A stretch of 44,239 nucleotides of DNA from Spirochaetota bacterium (GTDB lineage: Bacteria > Spirochaetota > UBA4802 > JAFGDQ01). The stretch covers positions 1 to 44,239 of the forward strand of contig JAFGDQ010000046.1 of the NCBI GenBank assembly GCA_016932015.1, read 5' to 3'. Of this stretch, positions 27,009 to 35,515 are shown one piece after another (position 1 is the first letter of the stretch; each line of letters begins with the position of its first letter). The position numbers and the translations under genes were made by a program. The notes beneath the pieces are model-generated. The model did not search any database and was not told where the DNA came from. It saw nothing but the letters and a program-made list of their open reading frames with translations.

Positions 27009-28112
27009 CTATTTCAGGTAATAGTGCCCCCATACAGGGAATGGAGGCGGCTCCTCTCCGCCTTCAAGCGGTTTGGGTTTGAGATATTCCGGAGGCCTCA
27101 CTATTATGTATGTTAACGCGTTCGGTTTACATGTGATGATGCAGAGGCCGCAGCCTTTACATGCTTCCGGTATTACATACGCTTTCATTTTTTCAGGATC
27201 GTTTTTTGAAGGCCGCATTTCGATTGCTTCGAAATAGCATCTGTCCAGGCACTTCCTGCAGCCTGTGCATTTGTCTTCGTCGCATATTGCGGCAAAGCGG
27301 TTGGGCGTCATGAGGTCGTATCTTTTGCCGCGTGTTATGGGAAACAGATTTTCGCAGCAGCTGTCGCAGCAGAAACAGTCGCCCCAGTGAACGAGCCCTG
27401 CTTCTTCCGCTGTTTTTACAGCTTCAAGCGATTCTTCGTACGTTACCTCTTTCAGCAGACGGCCGGGCAGGTTATGATAATATTCACCGCGCGGTCGGTC
27501 AAAGCACGCGAAGCATACCATAAGCGGTTTGTCGCATTCATATCCCCATGAAACGCGGCATCCGCACGGCGCAAGTATTCTGCTTTTCGCGTTTTTTATT
27601 TTCAGTTTGAAGTCCTCTTCAGGCATAATGTCTTCAGGCTTAATGTTCGGGCTGCGATCAAGAGCGCCTATAGCGGGGGAGATCGGCAGATTTTTTCCTG
27701 TTTTGCCCACCATTTCCTCTATGTGCTCCATGAATTTGTACGACCACTCATTATAGTAAAAGTCAGCCCACAGTGCTTTTATTTCATCCGTAAGAGCGTA
27801 AGGACCTTCAAACGGTGCAGTGTCGCCCACGCATTCATGATGAAAAGCAAGCAGGGTAGTGTGAAACGCGTACTGTGTAAGCCCTCTGGTAAGCATTCCC
27901 TTGTCCACCAGCACATCAAGTTTTTTCTGAACTTCTTTCTGATCCATGCCGAGCTTTTCGGCAAGCTCAGGGCAGGTGGCAGGTTCAAAGAGTTCCATGC
28001 AAATTTTTGCCTCAGGAGGCGTAAGCATTGCGTCGAGTATTTTCAGGAATCTTTCTGATTCCCATACTCCCAGTCTGTCTGACAATTCTTTGTAAATCGG
28101 ATCGAAGTTCAT
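27009..28112 (-). CDS. Winged-helix and double 4Fe-4S cluster protein
   Basis: The 367-aa product has a MarR-like winged-helix region (about residues 25-95; CPELAEKLGMDQKEVQKKL reads as a helix-turn-helix). Then comes a cysteine-rich middle: C183, C185, C193, C200, C203 and a dense CFCCDSCC at 246-253. Two ferredoxin motifs follow: C282-C285-C288-C292 and C318-C321-C324-C328. It has no signal peptide. It is the last gene of an operon with hypB and hypA, 18 bases after hypB. The combination points to an Fe-S redox or sensor protein linked to nickel handling, but function is unknown. The DNA-binding role of the N-terminus is inference. Confidence 0.8.
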   Translation of the reverse strand: MNFDPIYKELSDRLGVWESERFLKILDAMLTPPEAKICMELFEPATCPELAEKLGMDQKEVQKKLDVLVDKGMLTRGLTQYAFHTTLLAFHHECVGDTAPFEGPYALTDEIKALWADFYYNEWSYKFMEHIEEMVGKTGKNLPISPAIGALDRSPNIKPEDIMPEEDFKLKIKNAKSRILAPCGCRVSWGYECDKPLMVCFACFDRPRGEYYHNLPGRLLKEVTYEESLEAVKTAEEAGLVHWGDCFCCDSCCENLFPITRGKRYDLMTPNRFAAICDEDKCTGCRKCLDRCYFEAIEMRPSKNDPEKMKAYVIPEACKGCGLCIITCKPNALTYIIVRPPEYLKPKPLEGGEEPPPFPVWGHYYLK

Positions 28113-28130
28113 TGTGTTCCCCAGTTTGTT

Positions 28131-28802
28131 TTAGTGAATCTTAATTTTTTCTTTCAGTCCGGCTTCTATCCATGAAAACCATTTATCCATGCCTTCGCCT
28201 GTTTTTGTTGAAACAAGTAAAACATCCGCTGAAGGATTGAATCCTGTTATCAGCTCAGGAAACGCGGCAATGTCAAAATCGAAATGCGGCAGTACGTCTA
28301 TCTTGTTTACAAGCACTATGTCCGCTTCTGCGAACATTGTGGGATACTTGCGCGGTTTATCATCGCCTTCGGGTATGCTTAATATGACCGCGTTTTTGTG
28401 GGAGCCGAGGTCAAAGTCCGCTGTGCATACAAGATTGCCCACGTTCTCTATGAAAATAATGTCTGTTTTATTGAGGTCGAACTTTTCTATCGCGTTCCTG
28501 ACCATGTTCGCGTCAAGATGGCATCCGCCGCCTGTATTAATCTGTACTGCGGGTATGCTCTGCGACAGGATCTTATCCGCGTCTATTGAGGATGCCACGT
28601 CTCCTTCTATTACTGCTATTCCGTATTTATCCTTAAAGTGGGATATTGTCTGCATTAACAGGCTGGTCTTGCCTGAACCCGGAGAGGACATTATATTGAT
28701 CATAAGAATATTGCTATTGTCGAGCAGTCCGCGGGTTTCGTCAGCTTTTTCCGCGTTTGCACTTAATATATTCTTTTTAATTGAAAGCGTTTTACTTGCC
28801 AT
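28131..28802 (-). CDS. hypB: Hydrogenase nickel incorporation GTPase HypB
   Basis: HypB is a SIMIBI GTPase that drives nickel insertion into [NiFe]-hydrogenase or passes nickel to other enzymes. The P-loop SSPGSGKT is at residues 39-46, EGDVASSIDADK follows, and GGGCHLDA (C94, H95) with ENVGNLVC (C126) are the G-domain metal-site residues. NKID (in VLVNKIDV) is the guanine motif. The N-terminal CxxCGC motif and His-rich stretch of some HypB are absent, so high-affinity N-terminal nickel storage is unlikely. The start is immediately after the hypA stop. Confidence 0.93.
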   Translation of the reverse strand: MASKTLSIKKNILSANAEKADETRGLLDNSNILMINIMSSPGSGKTSLLMQTISHFKDKYGIAVIEGDVASSIDADKILSQSIPAVQINTGGGCHLDANMVRNAIEKFDLNKTDIIFIENVGNLVCTADFDLGSHKNAVILSIPEGDDKPRKYPTMFAEADIVLVNKIDVLPHFDFDIAAFPELITGFNPSADVLLVSTKTGEGMDKWFSWIEAGLKEKIKIH

Positions 28803-29144
28803 TTATTCAACTTCCATACTGTCAATGTAAAGTTCGCGCCCGCCGACTATTTCAACTGCTTTTTTCCGGCATATAGGACAGTCGTAGCTCAGCTTTTCGC
28901 GCGGGAAAATAAGATCGCAGTCGCGGCAGCGAAGCTGCGCTTTCGTATAATTGAATTCAAGAGACGCTCCTGCAGCGATAGTTTTTTCCGCCAGGAAATT
29001 GAAGTAGAAAGTGACTGCGTCTTTTTCTACGCCTGTCAGTTCCCCGACTACCAGCTTTATGCTGACTATTCGCCTGGCATTTGCTTTCTCCGCATCCTTA
29101 AGCGCCAGTGACAGCAGGTATTCAACGATACTTTGTTCGTGCAT
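28803..29144 (-). CDS. hypA: Hydrogenase nickel chaperone HypA
   Basis: HypA delivers nickel with HypB. The N-terminus MHE carries the nickel-binding His2. The structural zinc site is C73-x2-C76 and C89-x2-C92. The 113-aa length is exact for the family. There is no clear Shine-Dalgarno. A TTGACT (29184-29179, minus) with a weak TAACAA (29161-29156) puts the transcription start very near the ATG, so the message may be almost leaderless. No hydrogenase structural or other hyp genes are in the window. Confidence 0.93.
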   Translation of the reverse strand: MHEQSIVEYLLSLALKDAEKANARRIVSIKLVVGELTGVEKDAVTFYFNFLAEKTIAAGASLEFNYTKAQLRCRDCDLIFPREKLSYDCPICRKKAVEIVGGRELYIDSMEVE

Positions 29145-29364
29145 AATATGAGTTATTGTTAATGGTAATACCGGTTTAAGTCAATGAAAAATCAGTGGAT
29201 TTATTTGAGATTATTCAGTAAAATACCGGAGGTATTTATTCGTAAAATATTCGAATAAAATAATTTAATCTGTAATATTCTTTTTATGCGATTTACTGAT
29301 CTCTTATGGATTAAATTTCTTTCCTCTCTGCAGCATGGAGGATTTAATTATCTTTTATGTTTTT

Positions 29365-30747
29365 TTACGGAATAATACACCAGACAGTCATGCGCATTTT
29401 ATTATTCGAATCTTCACTGGAACCTGTCACAAGTATTCTTCCGATGCTGTCTATGGCAACTGCTTGTCCATACCGAGGAGCGTAGGCACTGCCTGCTGCG
29501 CCTGAATGAGTGAATATTCCGTCATTGCCGAAAGATGTGTCTAATGCGCCGTTCCCGTCAAAGCGGCATACCGCGATACTGTATTCCATGCCCTTGAGAT
29601 AGCCTGCGACAATTATTCTTCCATCCTCGTCAAGACAGACTGAGTTTCCGGTAATTTGTGTATCATCTATATGATAAAATACCGCGCCGTTAGTGCCGAA
29701 AGCTGTATCCGGCGTGCCGTCTTCAAGATATTTCCATACCGCAAGGTCTGTGTTATTGGACACAGGGTCATTATCATATGAACCTGCCACAATAATATTG
29801 TTGTCGTCATCGATAACAACAGAATTGCCGGCTGCATCACCAAGGGGGCTTCCCTCTAAAACAGCCCCTCCTGTTCCGAAATCTGTAATGCTGTACCCGT
29901 TGCTGTAATATTTAGCGAGGAACATTTTTACAGGGTTAGTGGAACTAAATAAATAATTCGTATTGCCGGCGACAACAATATTGCCGTAATTGTCAATCTT
30001 TATGCTTTTCCCATAGTCGTTGGTATCGGCCATATCAAATTCATCAATAATGTATCCCGTTCCGTTAAATGAAGAATCGAGGCCTCCGTTTTGCCCGTAT
30101 CTCCACACAACCATTTCCAAATCGCCCCCGCTTTTAGTACTGTATCCGCTAATTACAAGACGGCCCATGCCGTCTATAACGCAACTTGTGCCGTAATCAT
30201 TATTTATGCTGGAGCTGCCGTTGCCGCCTGCTGTATTGCTGTGGATTGCTATTCCGTCACTGCTGAAATTATCATTCAACAGGCCGTCGTCACTAAAACT
30301 CCATACTGCAAGGTCGTCGTCCGCATCCGCTATGGATGAATAGCTCCTGCCGGTAACATAAATAAGGCCGTTACTGGCGATGCAAAGCGACATGCCGTAA
30401 TCATTATAATTTCCGCCTGCTGCGTTATGATGAGTTACAAGGCCTGTGCCCGCAAATGATTGATCGAGTTCTCCGTCAGGGGTAATCTTCCATAAAGCCA
30501 TGTCTGCATTTTCATAATCAATATTGCCTGTAACATAAATATTATCATTCTCATCAACAGCAATATCATAACCGTAACTTGTGTTTTCCAGATTATGGTA
30601 CACAAAAAATCCGGTATTGTTAAATGAGGTATCCAGCGTGCCGGACTGGGGAGCGGCGGCGGGTGATTCTCCGCTGCCACTGTCACTGCACGCGCTGAAA
30701 ACGGCACATGCTAAAAATAAAAAAGTTATGATAATTCTGATTTTCAT
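29365..30747 (-). CDS. Delta-60 repeat beta-propeller lipoprotein
   Basis: The 460-aa protein has a lipoprotein signal with FSAC (Cys20) and a Ser/Gly-rich linker. It then has seven repeats of about 60 residues, each with a turn like GTLDTSF-NNTG, GELDQSF, GGLDSSF, GTPDTAF or GALDTSF followed by an I-x-V-x-G strand. This is the delta-60 (seven-residue motif) pattern, and seven copies predict a closed 7-bladed propeller. GAGGAGG lies just before the ATG. It is expected on a membrane surface facing the periplasm or outside. Binding partner unknown. Confidence 0.85.
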   Translation of the reverse strand: MKIRIIITFLFLACAVFSACSDSGSGESPAAAPQSGTLDTSFNNTGFFVYHNLENTSYGYDIAVDENDNIYVTGNIDYENADMALWKITPDGELDQSFAGTGLVTHHNAAGGNYNDYGMSLCIASNGLIYVTGRSYSSIADADDDLAVWSFSDDGLLNDNFSSDGIAIHSNTAGGNGSSSINNDYGTSCVIDGMGRLVISGYSTKSGGDLEMVVWRYGQNGGLDSSFNGTGYIIDEFDMADTNDYGKSIKIDNYGNIVVAGNTNYLFSSTNPVKMFLAKYYSNGYSITDFGTGGAVLEGSPLGDAAGNSVVIDDDNNIIVAGSYDNDPVSNNTDLAVWKYLEDGTPDTAFGTNGAVFYHIDDTQITGNSVCLDEDGRIIVAGYLKGMEYSIAVCRFDGNGALDTSFGNDGIFTHSGAAGSAYAPRYGQAVAIDSIGRILVTGSSEDSNNKMRMTVWCIIP

Positions 30748-30810
30748 TTTGCCTCCTCAGGTTTTATTTATAATTTATTAAAAAACATGATCAGCTGTTT
30801 TATGAAGCGT

Positions 30811-30844
30811 TTTTTAAAAAAAAAGAAAACCCGGTAATCACCGG
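30811..30844 (-). terminator. Intrinsic terminator of the BIG2 lipoprotein gene
   Basis: CCGGT (30831-30835) and ACCGG (30840-30844) form a short stem across the stop codon of the minus-strand gene; on that strand it is followed by TTTTC and a run of nine T (30816-30824). A small but standard terminator, separating this gene from the delta-60 gene. Confidence 0.65.
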
Positions 30845-32478
30845 CATTCGCTGATGAATATCTGATAATCCGAACCGTCAGACTGGGACCATGCTATTAT
30901 CGCGTTTCCCGTATTGTCCATCGCAACCTGCGGATAAGAGTCGGTCTGCACTCCGGAACTGATATAGTTGCCAATGGAAGGATGCGTCCATGCACCGCCG
31001 CGGTATTCACTTTTATATATCCGGTGGTCGTTGGATCCTGTAGAATCCTGCACCCACACAATTATTGCGTTTCCGTTATCATCCATTGCAGCCTCCGGAT
31101 TCCGGGCATCCGTTCCGCCCGAACTGATGCTGTCGTTTAAATCCGCAGGTATTGTCCATGATCCGTTGCGGTATTCACTCATAAATATCCGGCTGGAGTT
31201 GTCATCGTCATATTGTTCCCATACTATGACGGCATTCCCGTTGCTATCCATTACAACACGGGGGTCCTGGGCACTTTTCCCGTCCGGACTTATCACGTCG
31301 GTTAAATCAGCGGGATGCGTCCATTCTCCTCCCCGATACTCGCTTTTAAAAATCCTGTTGTAATTCCCGTCATGCTGGCGCCAGGCGATTATTGTATTGC
31401 CGTTATTATCCATGGCAGCATAGGGAGCGTAAGCGTATTCCCCGTCAGGACTGATGTTGTCATTTGAATCCTGAGGGTGGGACCATGTGCCATTACGGTA
31501 TTCGCTGATATATATCTGATTAACCGATCCGTTTGCCTGCTGCCATACAACAACAGCATTGCCGTTGTCATCCATTACAGCCTGCTGCAAGTACGCCGAA
31601 TCTAGTGCCGGTGTTATGTTATTGTTAATCTGTACGGCTGTCTGCCACGTACCGTTTTGATATACTTTCATGTATATTCTTGATGATATGTTTTCTACTC
31701 TCCAGACTGCTACGGCATCTCCGTTACCGTTCATTGCTACCTCCGGATCATAAGCAAATCCGGGAGTCATTGAAAATTCATCTGCCGTTGAATCCGGATG
31801 ATCCCACGGAGGGCTTTCTCTGTATTCGCTTATGAATACCTGATAACGCGAATAATCATAATTAAGCTGCCGCCATACTATCAGGGCATTTCCATTGTTG
31901 TCCATAGCAGGTTGAGGGTGCAGGTCTGACATGCCCACCACATACGGATTTATATAATCCGCAGCAGTACCTGGATGTAACCAGCTGCCGCGGTATTCGC
32001 TCATGTATACCTGATATCCCTCGCCAAGTGCCTGCTGCCATACTATAACCGCATTTCCGTTATCATCCATCGCGATCCGCGGATTGATGGCGTTTTCGCC
32101 GTCTATGCTGATGTTGTCGTTTAAGCCTGACGGATGTGTCCAGTCAACTGTACGCACATTACAGACAGCACTGCAGCTGCCAGCGGCTGCTGTAATTGCT
32201 GCAGTGCCCTGCGCTACGGCTGTAACAAGCCCATTGGAAACCGCAGCAACCGATTCATCGCTGCTTGACCATGTTACTGTTTTATTATCTGCATTGGCAG
32301 GAATAATTGACGCTGTAAGCTGTTCCGGGGAACCTTTCATGAGTATTACAGAAGATTTATTAAGGCTGATCCCTGTTACAGGAGTATTTGACCCGCTGCT
32401 TCCTCCTCCGCCGCATCCCGCGAGCGCTATGCCTATAATAAAGAATATTCCTGACGTATTTTGTAATCTTTTTCTCAT
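30838..32478 (-). CDS. BIG2-domain lipoprotein with eight propeller-like repeats
   Basis: The 546-aa protein starts at the ATG at 32478, which follows GGAGGG, and has a clear lipobox LAGC (Cys22). A bacterial Ig-like group 2 domain follows (VTGISLNKSSVILMKG, ATVTWSSSDESVAAVS type; residues about 32-115). Then come eight repeats of about 55-60 residues, each with MDDNGNAVIVW followed by a YxSEYR-GxW-HP strand. The last repeat pairs with the first WTHPSG, suggesting ring closure as an 8-bladed propeller. It is a predicted surface or periplasmic lipoprotein of unknown partner. The earlier ATG at 32520 would not give a signal peptide. Confidence 0.82.
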   Translation of the reverse strand: MRKRLQNTSGIFFIIGIALAGCGGGGSSGSNTPVTGISLNKSSVILMKGSPEQLTASIIPANADNKTVTWSSSDESVAAVSNGLVTAVAQGTAAITAAAGSCSAVCNVRTVDWTHPSGLNDNISIDGENAINPRIAMDDNGNAVIVWQQALGEGYQVYMSEYRGSWLHPGTAADYINPYVVGMSDLHPQPAMDNNGNALIVWRQLNYDYSRYQVFISEYRESPPWDHPDSTADEFSMTPGFAYDPEVAMNGNGDAVAVWRVENISSRIYMKVYQNGTWQTAVQINNNITPALDSAYLQQAVMDDNGNAVVVWQQANGSVNQIYISEYRNGTWSHPQDSNDNISPDGEYAYAPYAAMDNNGNTIIAWRQHDGNYNRIFKSEYRGGEWTHPADLTDVISPDGKSAQDPRVVMDSNGNAVIVWEQYDDDNSSRIFMSEYRNGSWTIPADLNDSISSGGTDARNPEAAMDDNGNAIIVWVQDSTGSNDHRIYKSEYRGGAWTHPSIGNYISSGVQTDSYPQVAMDNTGNAIIAWSQSDGSDYQIFISECR

Positions 32479-32551
32479 ATTCCCTCCGGAAAATTTATTT
32501 AATATTTTCCAGTAAATCATGAAAATATAAGAAAAATTGTCATTAAAGGGT

Positions 32552-32569
32552 ATACATCGTTCGATGTAT
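32552..32569. promoter_or_regulatory. Perfect 18-bp palindrome upstream of the BIG2 lipoprotein gene
   Basis: ATACATCG-TT-CGATGTAT is a perfect palindrome, 74-91 bases before the lipoprotein start and 25 bases after the luxR-type gene. A weak minus-strand promoter (ATGACA at 32543-32538, CATGAT at 32521-32516) would put it just upstream of the -35 box. No T-tract adjoins it. It fits an operator for a dimeric regulator such as the neighbouring LuxR protein. Confidence 0.55.
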
Positions 32570-32593
32570 TTGGCGGAAAAAAGCAGTTTTATG

Positions 32594-33844
32594 CTACAGA
32601 AATTTATTTACAAGATTGGAAAGCTCGACGCGGTTGCTGAGTCCGCATTTTTTGTAAATATTGTGTATGTGGGTTTTGGCTGTCTGAAGTGTGATGCCGC
32701 ATTCGTTTGCAATCTGACCTGCGGAAAGCCCGCTGCATAGAAGGAGCAGCACCTCAATCTCTCTTGGGGAAAGCCCGTAAACATCCTTAAGCTCCCCGGC
32801 ACCGCCGGGCTGGCGCACTATGAACATAAGGCCTATCAGGGAACCGGCCTCGTTCTTTACTTCAAGAAGAGAAATTTCCAGTATCCTGCCTGCATCCTCC
32901 TCACATGAGGAAAGAACCAGAGGCTGGCCGGACCCGCTGTCTGCAATGACATTATCTACCTCATTTTTTAAAAGGCCGCCTGCAGAAAAGAGGTCGAATA
33001 TATTTCTTTCCGGTGTGTGCTTACTGATGCTCCGCGTGAGCTCGCGGCCGGTTTCATTCATAAAAACGATTTCACCGTGAATATTGGTAAGATAAAGCGC
33101 TTCCTTAAAACCTTCGAACAGCCTGGATACGGGATTCGCTGGAGTCATGGTCATGAGCCCGTATTTTTTTACGGCGTAGCCTATGCTGAAAACAAGTAAA
33201 ATATAACAGGACAGGTAATAAAAATGAATTGCGAGAGCGAAAAACGGATCCGAATGCATAGACGGAAAGAAAAAATGCGCAATTCCCGCTGCTCCGGTAA
33301 CCGCTGAAAATATAACCACATTCGCCTGTTTCTTTTCACGGGATGTTACTGCTATCAGACGCCACCGGACCGCAAATGCCGCGCAAATCAGCCATGTAAT
33401 AATATTATAAACAAATGTTACGCGTGCCCAGACATTATTTTTTATCAAAAGGCCCCAGCCCCATTGTATCCTGTAAAAACCGATTATAAAAGGCTGAAAA
33501 ATAATTGAGAAAAAAGCCATTAAAACCGGAAAAAGATAAAACAGAACAGGAAAGATGCGGCTGCGGGAGAGTATTTTAATACCTGTTAATTCCATATAAA
33601 AATGAACACCAAGAGCAAAAAAAACATAATAAACAGGAATACACGCGTTATACCAGAACCGGCACATGTTTTCATCACGTGAGAAAAGGAGCTGTATAAT
33701 CATGACCGAATACAGCACAAAAGAACCGGCAAAAAGTGAATACAGCAGGTTTACCCTGGAGGAACGGTTAAGGCGGTAGATAGTTATTGCGCTTTCAAAA
33801 CAGATGAAAGCTGTTACGAGATACGCAATAATAAGAAGATTCAT
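32594..33844 (-). CDS. Membrane 7TM-PAS-LuxR transcriptional regulator
   Basis: The 416-aa protein has about seven hydrophobic segments in residues 1-225, a PAS-like domain (about 232-345; ALYLTNIHGEIVFMNETG), and a C-terminal LuxR/NarL helix-turn-helix (about 353-416; GLSPREIEVLLLLCSGLSAGQIA, with TLQTAKTHIHNIYKK as recognition helix). It would sense a signal in or across the membrane and act as a membrane-tied DNA-binding protein. There is no phosphate receiver domain. It has no strong ribosome binding site. Its position just before the BIG2 lipoprotein gene suggests that gene as a target. The layout of N-terminal 7TM plus PAS plus output domain is known for histidine kinases and regulators. 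Confidence 0.88.
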   Translation of the reverse strand: MNLLIIAYLVTAFICFESAITIYRLNRSSRVNLLYSLFAGSFVLYSVMIIQLLFSRDENMCRFWYNACIPVYYVFFALGVHFYMELTGIKILSRSRIFPVLFYLFPVLMAFFSIIFQPFIIGFYRIQWGWGLLIKNNVWARVTFVYNIITWLICAAFAVRWRLIAVTSREKKQANVVIFSAVTGAAGIAHFFFPSMHSDPFFALAIHFYYLSCYILLVFSIGYAVKKYGLMTMTPANPVSRLFEGFKEALYLTNIHGEIVFMNETGRELTRSISKHTPERNIFDLFSAGGLLKNEVDNVIADSGSGQPLVLSSCEEDAGRILEISLLEVKNEAGSLIGLMFIVRQPGGAGELKDVYGLSPREIEVLLLLCSGLSAGQIANECGITLQTAKTHIHNIYKKCGLSNRVELSNLVNKFL

Positions 33845-33992
33845 ATCTTTTATTTTATTTAAATCGGTTTTTGTAATTTTTCGGATTTATCGATTAAAAA
33901 TATACAATAAAAAATATAAGTCAACATTATATTAGGAGCTCAGGTCAGGGCGGTTTTTCAGAACATTGAGACGCGGGGCGAACTAACGGGAA

Positions 33993-34472
33993 TTACTCAC
34001 TATCTTCGATTAAAACTCCTCTTGAAGTGAAAGAAAGTCCCTGCTGCCCTTTTGTGCTGATCATTATTGTTTCAATAACCGGTATATTTACTTTTCCGGC
34101 AGCATGCCATTTTACAATAAAATTCGCTCCGATCCCGCCTCTTATATCCCTTTCTTTTATGCCGATGTTGCAGGTTTCCAGCGGATTAATAATTGTGTTT
34201 TCTTTATTAATGTACTTCTGAATCAATTTGCCGGACGAATTATAATATTCAATCGCTGCAATAATAATTTTGTTTTTTAAATCTGTATTATGTATACTGA
34301 GCGTTATGGTAAGATTATAGTCCCATTTCAGGTCATTATGATATATTGATGAATAAGCAGGCACATAAAAAGTTCCCTTTTGAATAAGATTAACCTGCTG
34401 CGCGTTTGCCGGCCGCGTATGAAAAATAAAAATAACTGACAGAATAAATAAAATATTTTTTTTATAATTCAT
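33993..34472 (-). CDS. DUF3124 family secreted protein
   Basis: The 159-aa product has a Sec signal peptide (NILFILSVIFIFHTRPANAQ) and the DUF3124 pattern: VPAYSSIYHND, LTITLSIHNTD, IEYYNSSGKLIQKYI, then GGIGANFIVKW and SFTSRGVLIE. The family is of unknown function and found in diderm bacteria and cyanobacteria. GGTGGAA precedes the ATG. It is followed by a short region without genes, then the luxR-type gene in the same orientation 148 bases away. Confidence 0.85.
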   Translation of the reverse strand: MNYKKNILFILSVIFIFHTRPANAQQVNLIQKGTFYVPAYSSIYHNDLKWDYNLTITLSIHNTDLKNKIIIAAIEYYNSSGKLIQKYINKENTIINPLETCNIGIKERDIRGGIGANFIVKWHAAGKVNIPVIETIMISTKGQQGLSFTSRGVLIEDSE

Positions 34473-34667
34473 TCGATTCCACCCATGTTATAATTATAAT
34501 GAATAAACACTTTAAAATGAAAATCATTTAATACAATTTGTCAAATTATAAACAACTTTTATCAGGGAAAATTTAAGTACTTGATTTAAACATCAAAAGA
34601 TATTAGAATGGATTGTATTAAGGATAACAGAAAATTAAATTTTTTATGAAAAACACATGAAACGCAC

Positions 34668-34964
34668 ATGAAAACATTTCCTGCAAAAAGTATTTTTCTA
34701 TTAATTACAGTGCTTATTGTTTTTTCATGCCTCATACCTGATAAATATGACTTAACAGCTGACAGCGGCAAACAGATTTCCCTGAAAATATTTAAGGCAT
34801 CTTCCGGAAAAATAAAACTTAAAAGTGAAAATTTCAGAATACGCCGTTATATTGTTAAATATACCCCTCAATTATTAAAGAAATTCAGGCATCAGGAACT
34901 GCATACCGCAGTAATTCCGCAATTTATTAAACATGCTCCATGGTCGAAAGGATCTTTTTTTTAG
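34668..34964 (+). CDS. Small putative lipoprotein
   Basis: A 98-aa frame with a positive start, a hydrophobic core and VFSC (Cys21), which fits a lipobox, then a basic tail rich in Lys and Phe (SLKIFKASSGKIKLKS). No clear ribosome binding site precedes it and there are no relatives that I can name. It lies divergent from the DUF3124 gene. It may be a real small lipoprotein or a chance open frame. Confidence 0.4.
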   Translation: MKTFPAKSIFLLITVLIVFSCLIPDKYDLTADSGKQISLKIFKASSGKIKLKSENFRIRRYIVKYTPQLLKKFRHQELHTAVIPQFIKHAPWSKGSFF

Positions 34965-35044
34965 AGATGCCTGCAATTAATACTTTTAATTTCTACAAAC
35001 TTTTTGTCATTTATTAATATTACTGATAACAGGAATTAATTGTC

Positions 35045-35470
35045 ATGTTTAAAAAATACCATAGCTGCATTACCAAATTTGATTATGTGCGTCTGCTCAG
35101 GATCTTAAAAAATAATATTTATTCCAGGGCAAACAGAAATTTCTCCGCTAATATTGAAAAGCTGAAAAAACGGATGAGAAAAGCAAAGAAGGTAGATTCA
35201 AAAACAATAGAACCGGATTACATTACCATGAATTCGGTTTTTGAACTGAAAGACCTCGGGAAACCCGGAAATTACAAATACAGGCTTGTGTTCCCCGGTG
35301 ACGCGAATGAGAAAGAGGGAAATATTTCCATTCTTTCAGCTAACGGTACCGCGGTTTTCGGATGCAGGGAAGGTGAAATAATAAAATGGGACACAGTCGC
35401 GGATGAAAAATACTGTCAGATAAGTAAAATAATTTATCAGCCGGAAGCAGCCGGGGATTATCATCTGTAG
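35045..35470 (+). CDS. Rnk-like GreA/GreB C-terminal-domain protein
   Basis: The 141-aa product has a basic helical N-terminal part of about 55 residues (KRMRKAKKVDSKTI), shorter than the coiled coil of GreA, then the GreA/GreB C-terminal domain: ITMNSVFELKDLG, RLVFPGDANEKEGNISILSANGTAVFG and IIYQPEAAGDYHL. This is the pattern of Rnk, a regulator of nucleoside diphosphate kinase that binds RNA polymerase. It lacks the Gre acidic-tip coiled coil, so transcript-cleavage activity is unlikely. The antiporter gene follows after 45 bases in the same direction. Confidence 0.82.
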   Translation: MFKKYHSCITKFDYVRLLRILKNNIYSRANRNFSANIEKLKKRMRKAKKVDSKTIEPDYITMNSVFELKDLGKPGNYKYRLVFPGDANEKEGNISILSANGTAVFGCREGEIIKWDTVADEKYCQISKIIYQPEAAGDYHL

Positions 35471-35515
35471 CAAGCCGCAGTTTTACCATACAATAATCTA
35501 ATACAGGAAATACCC

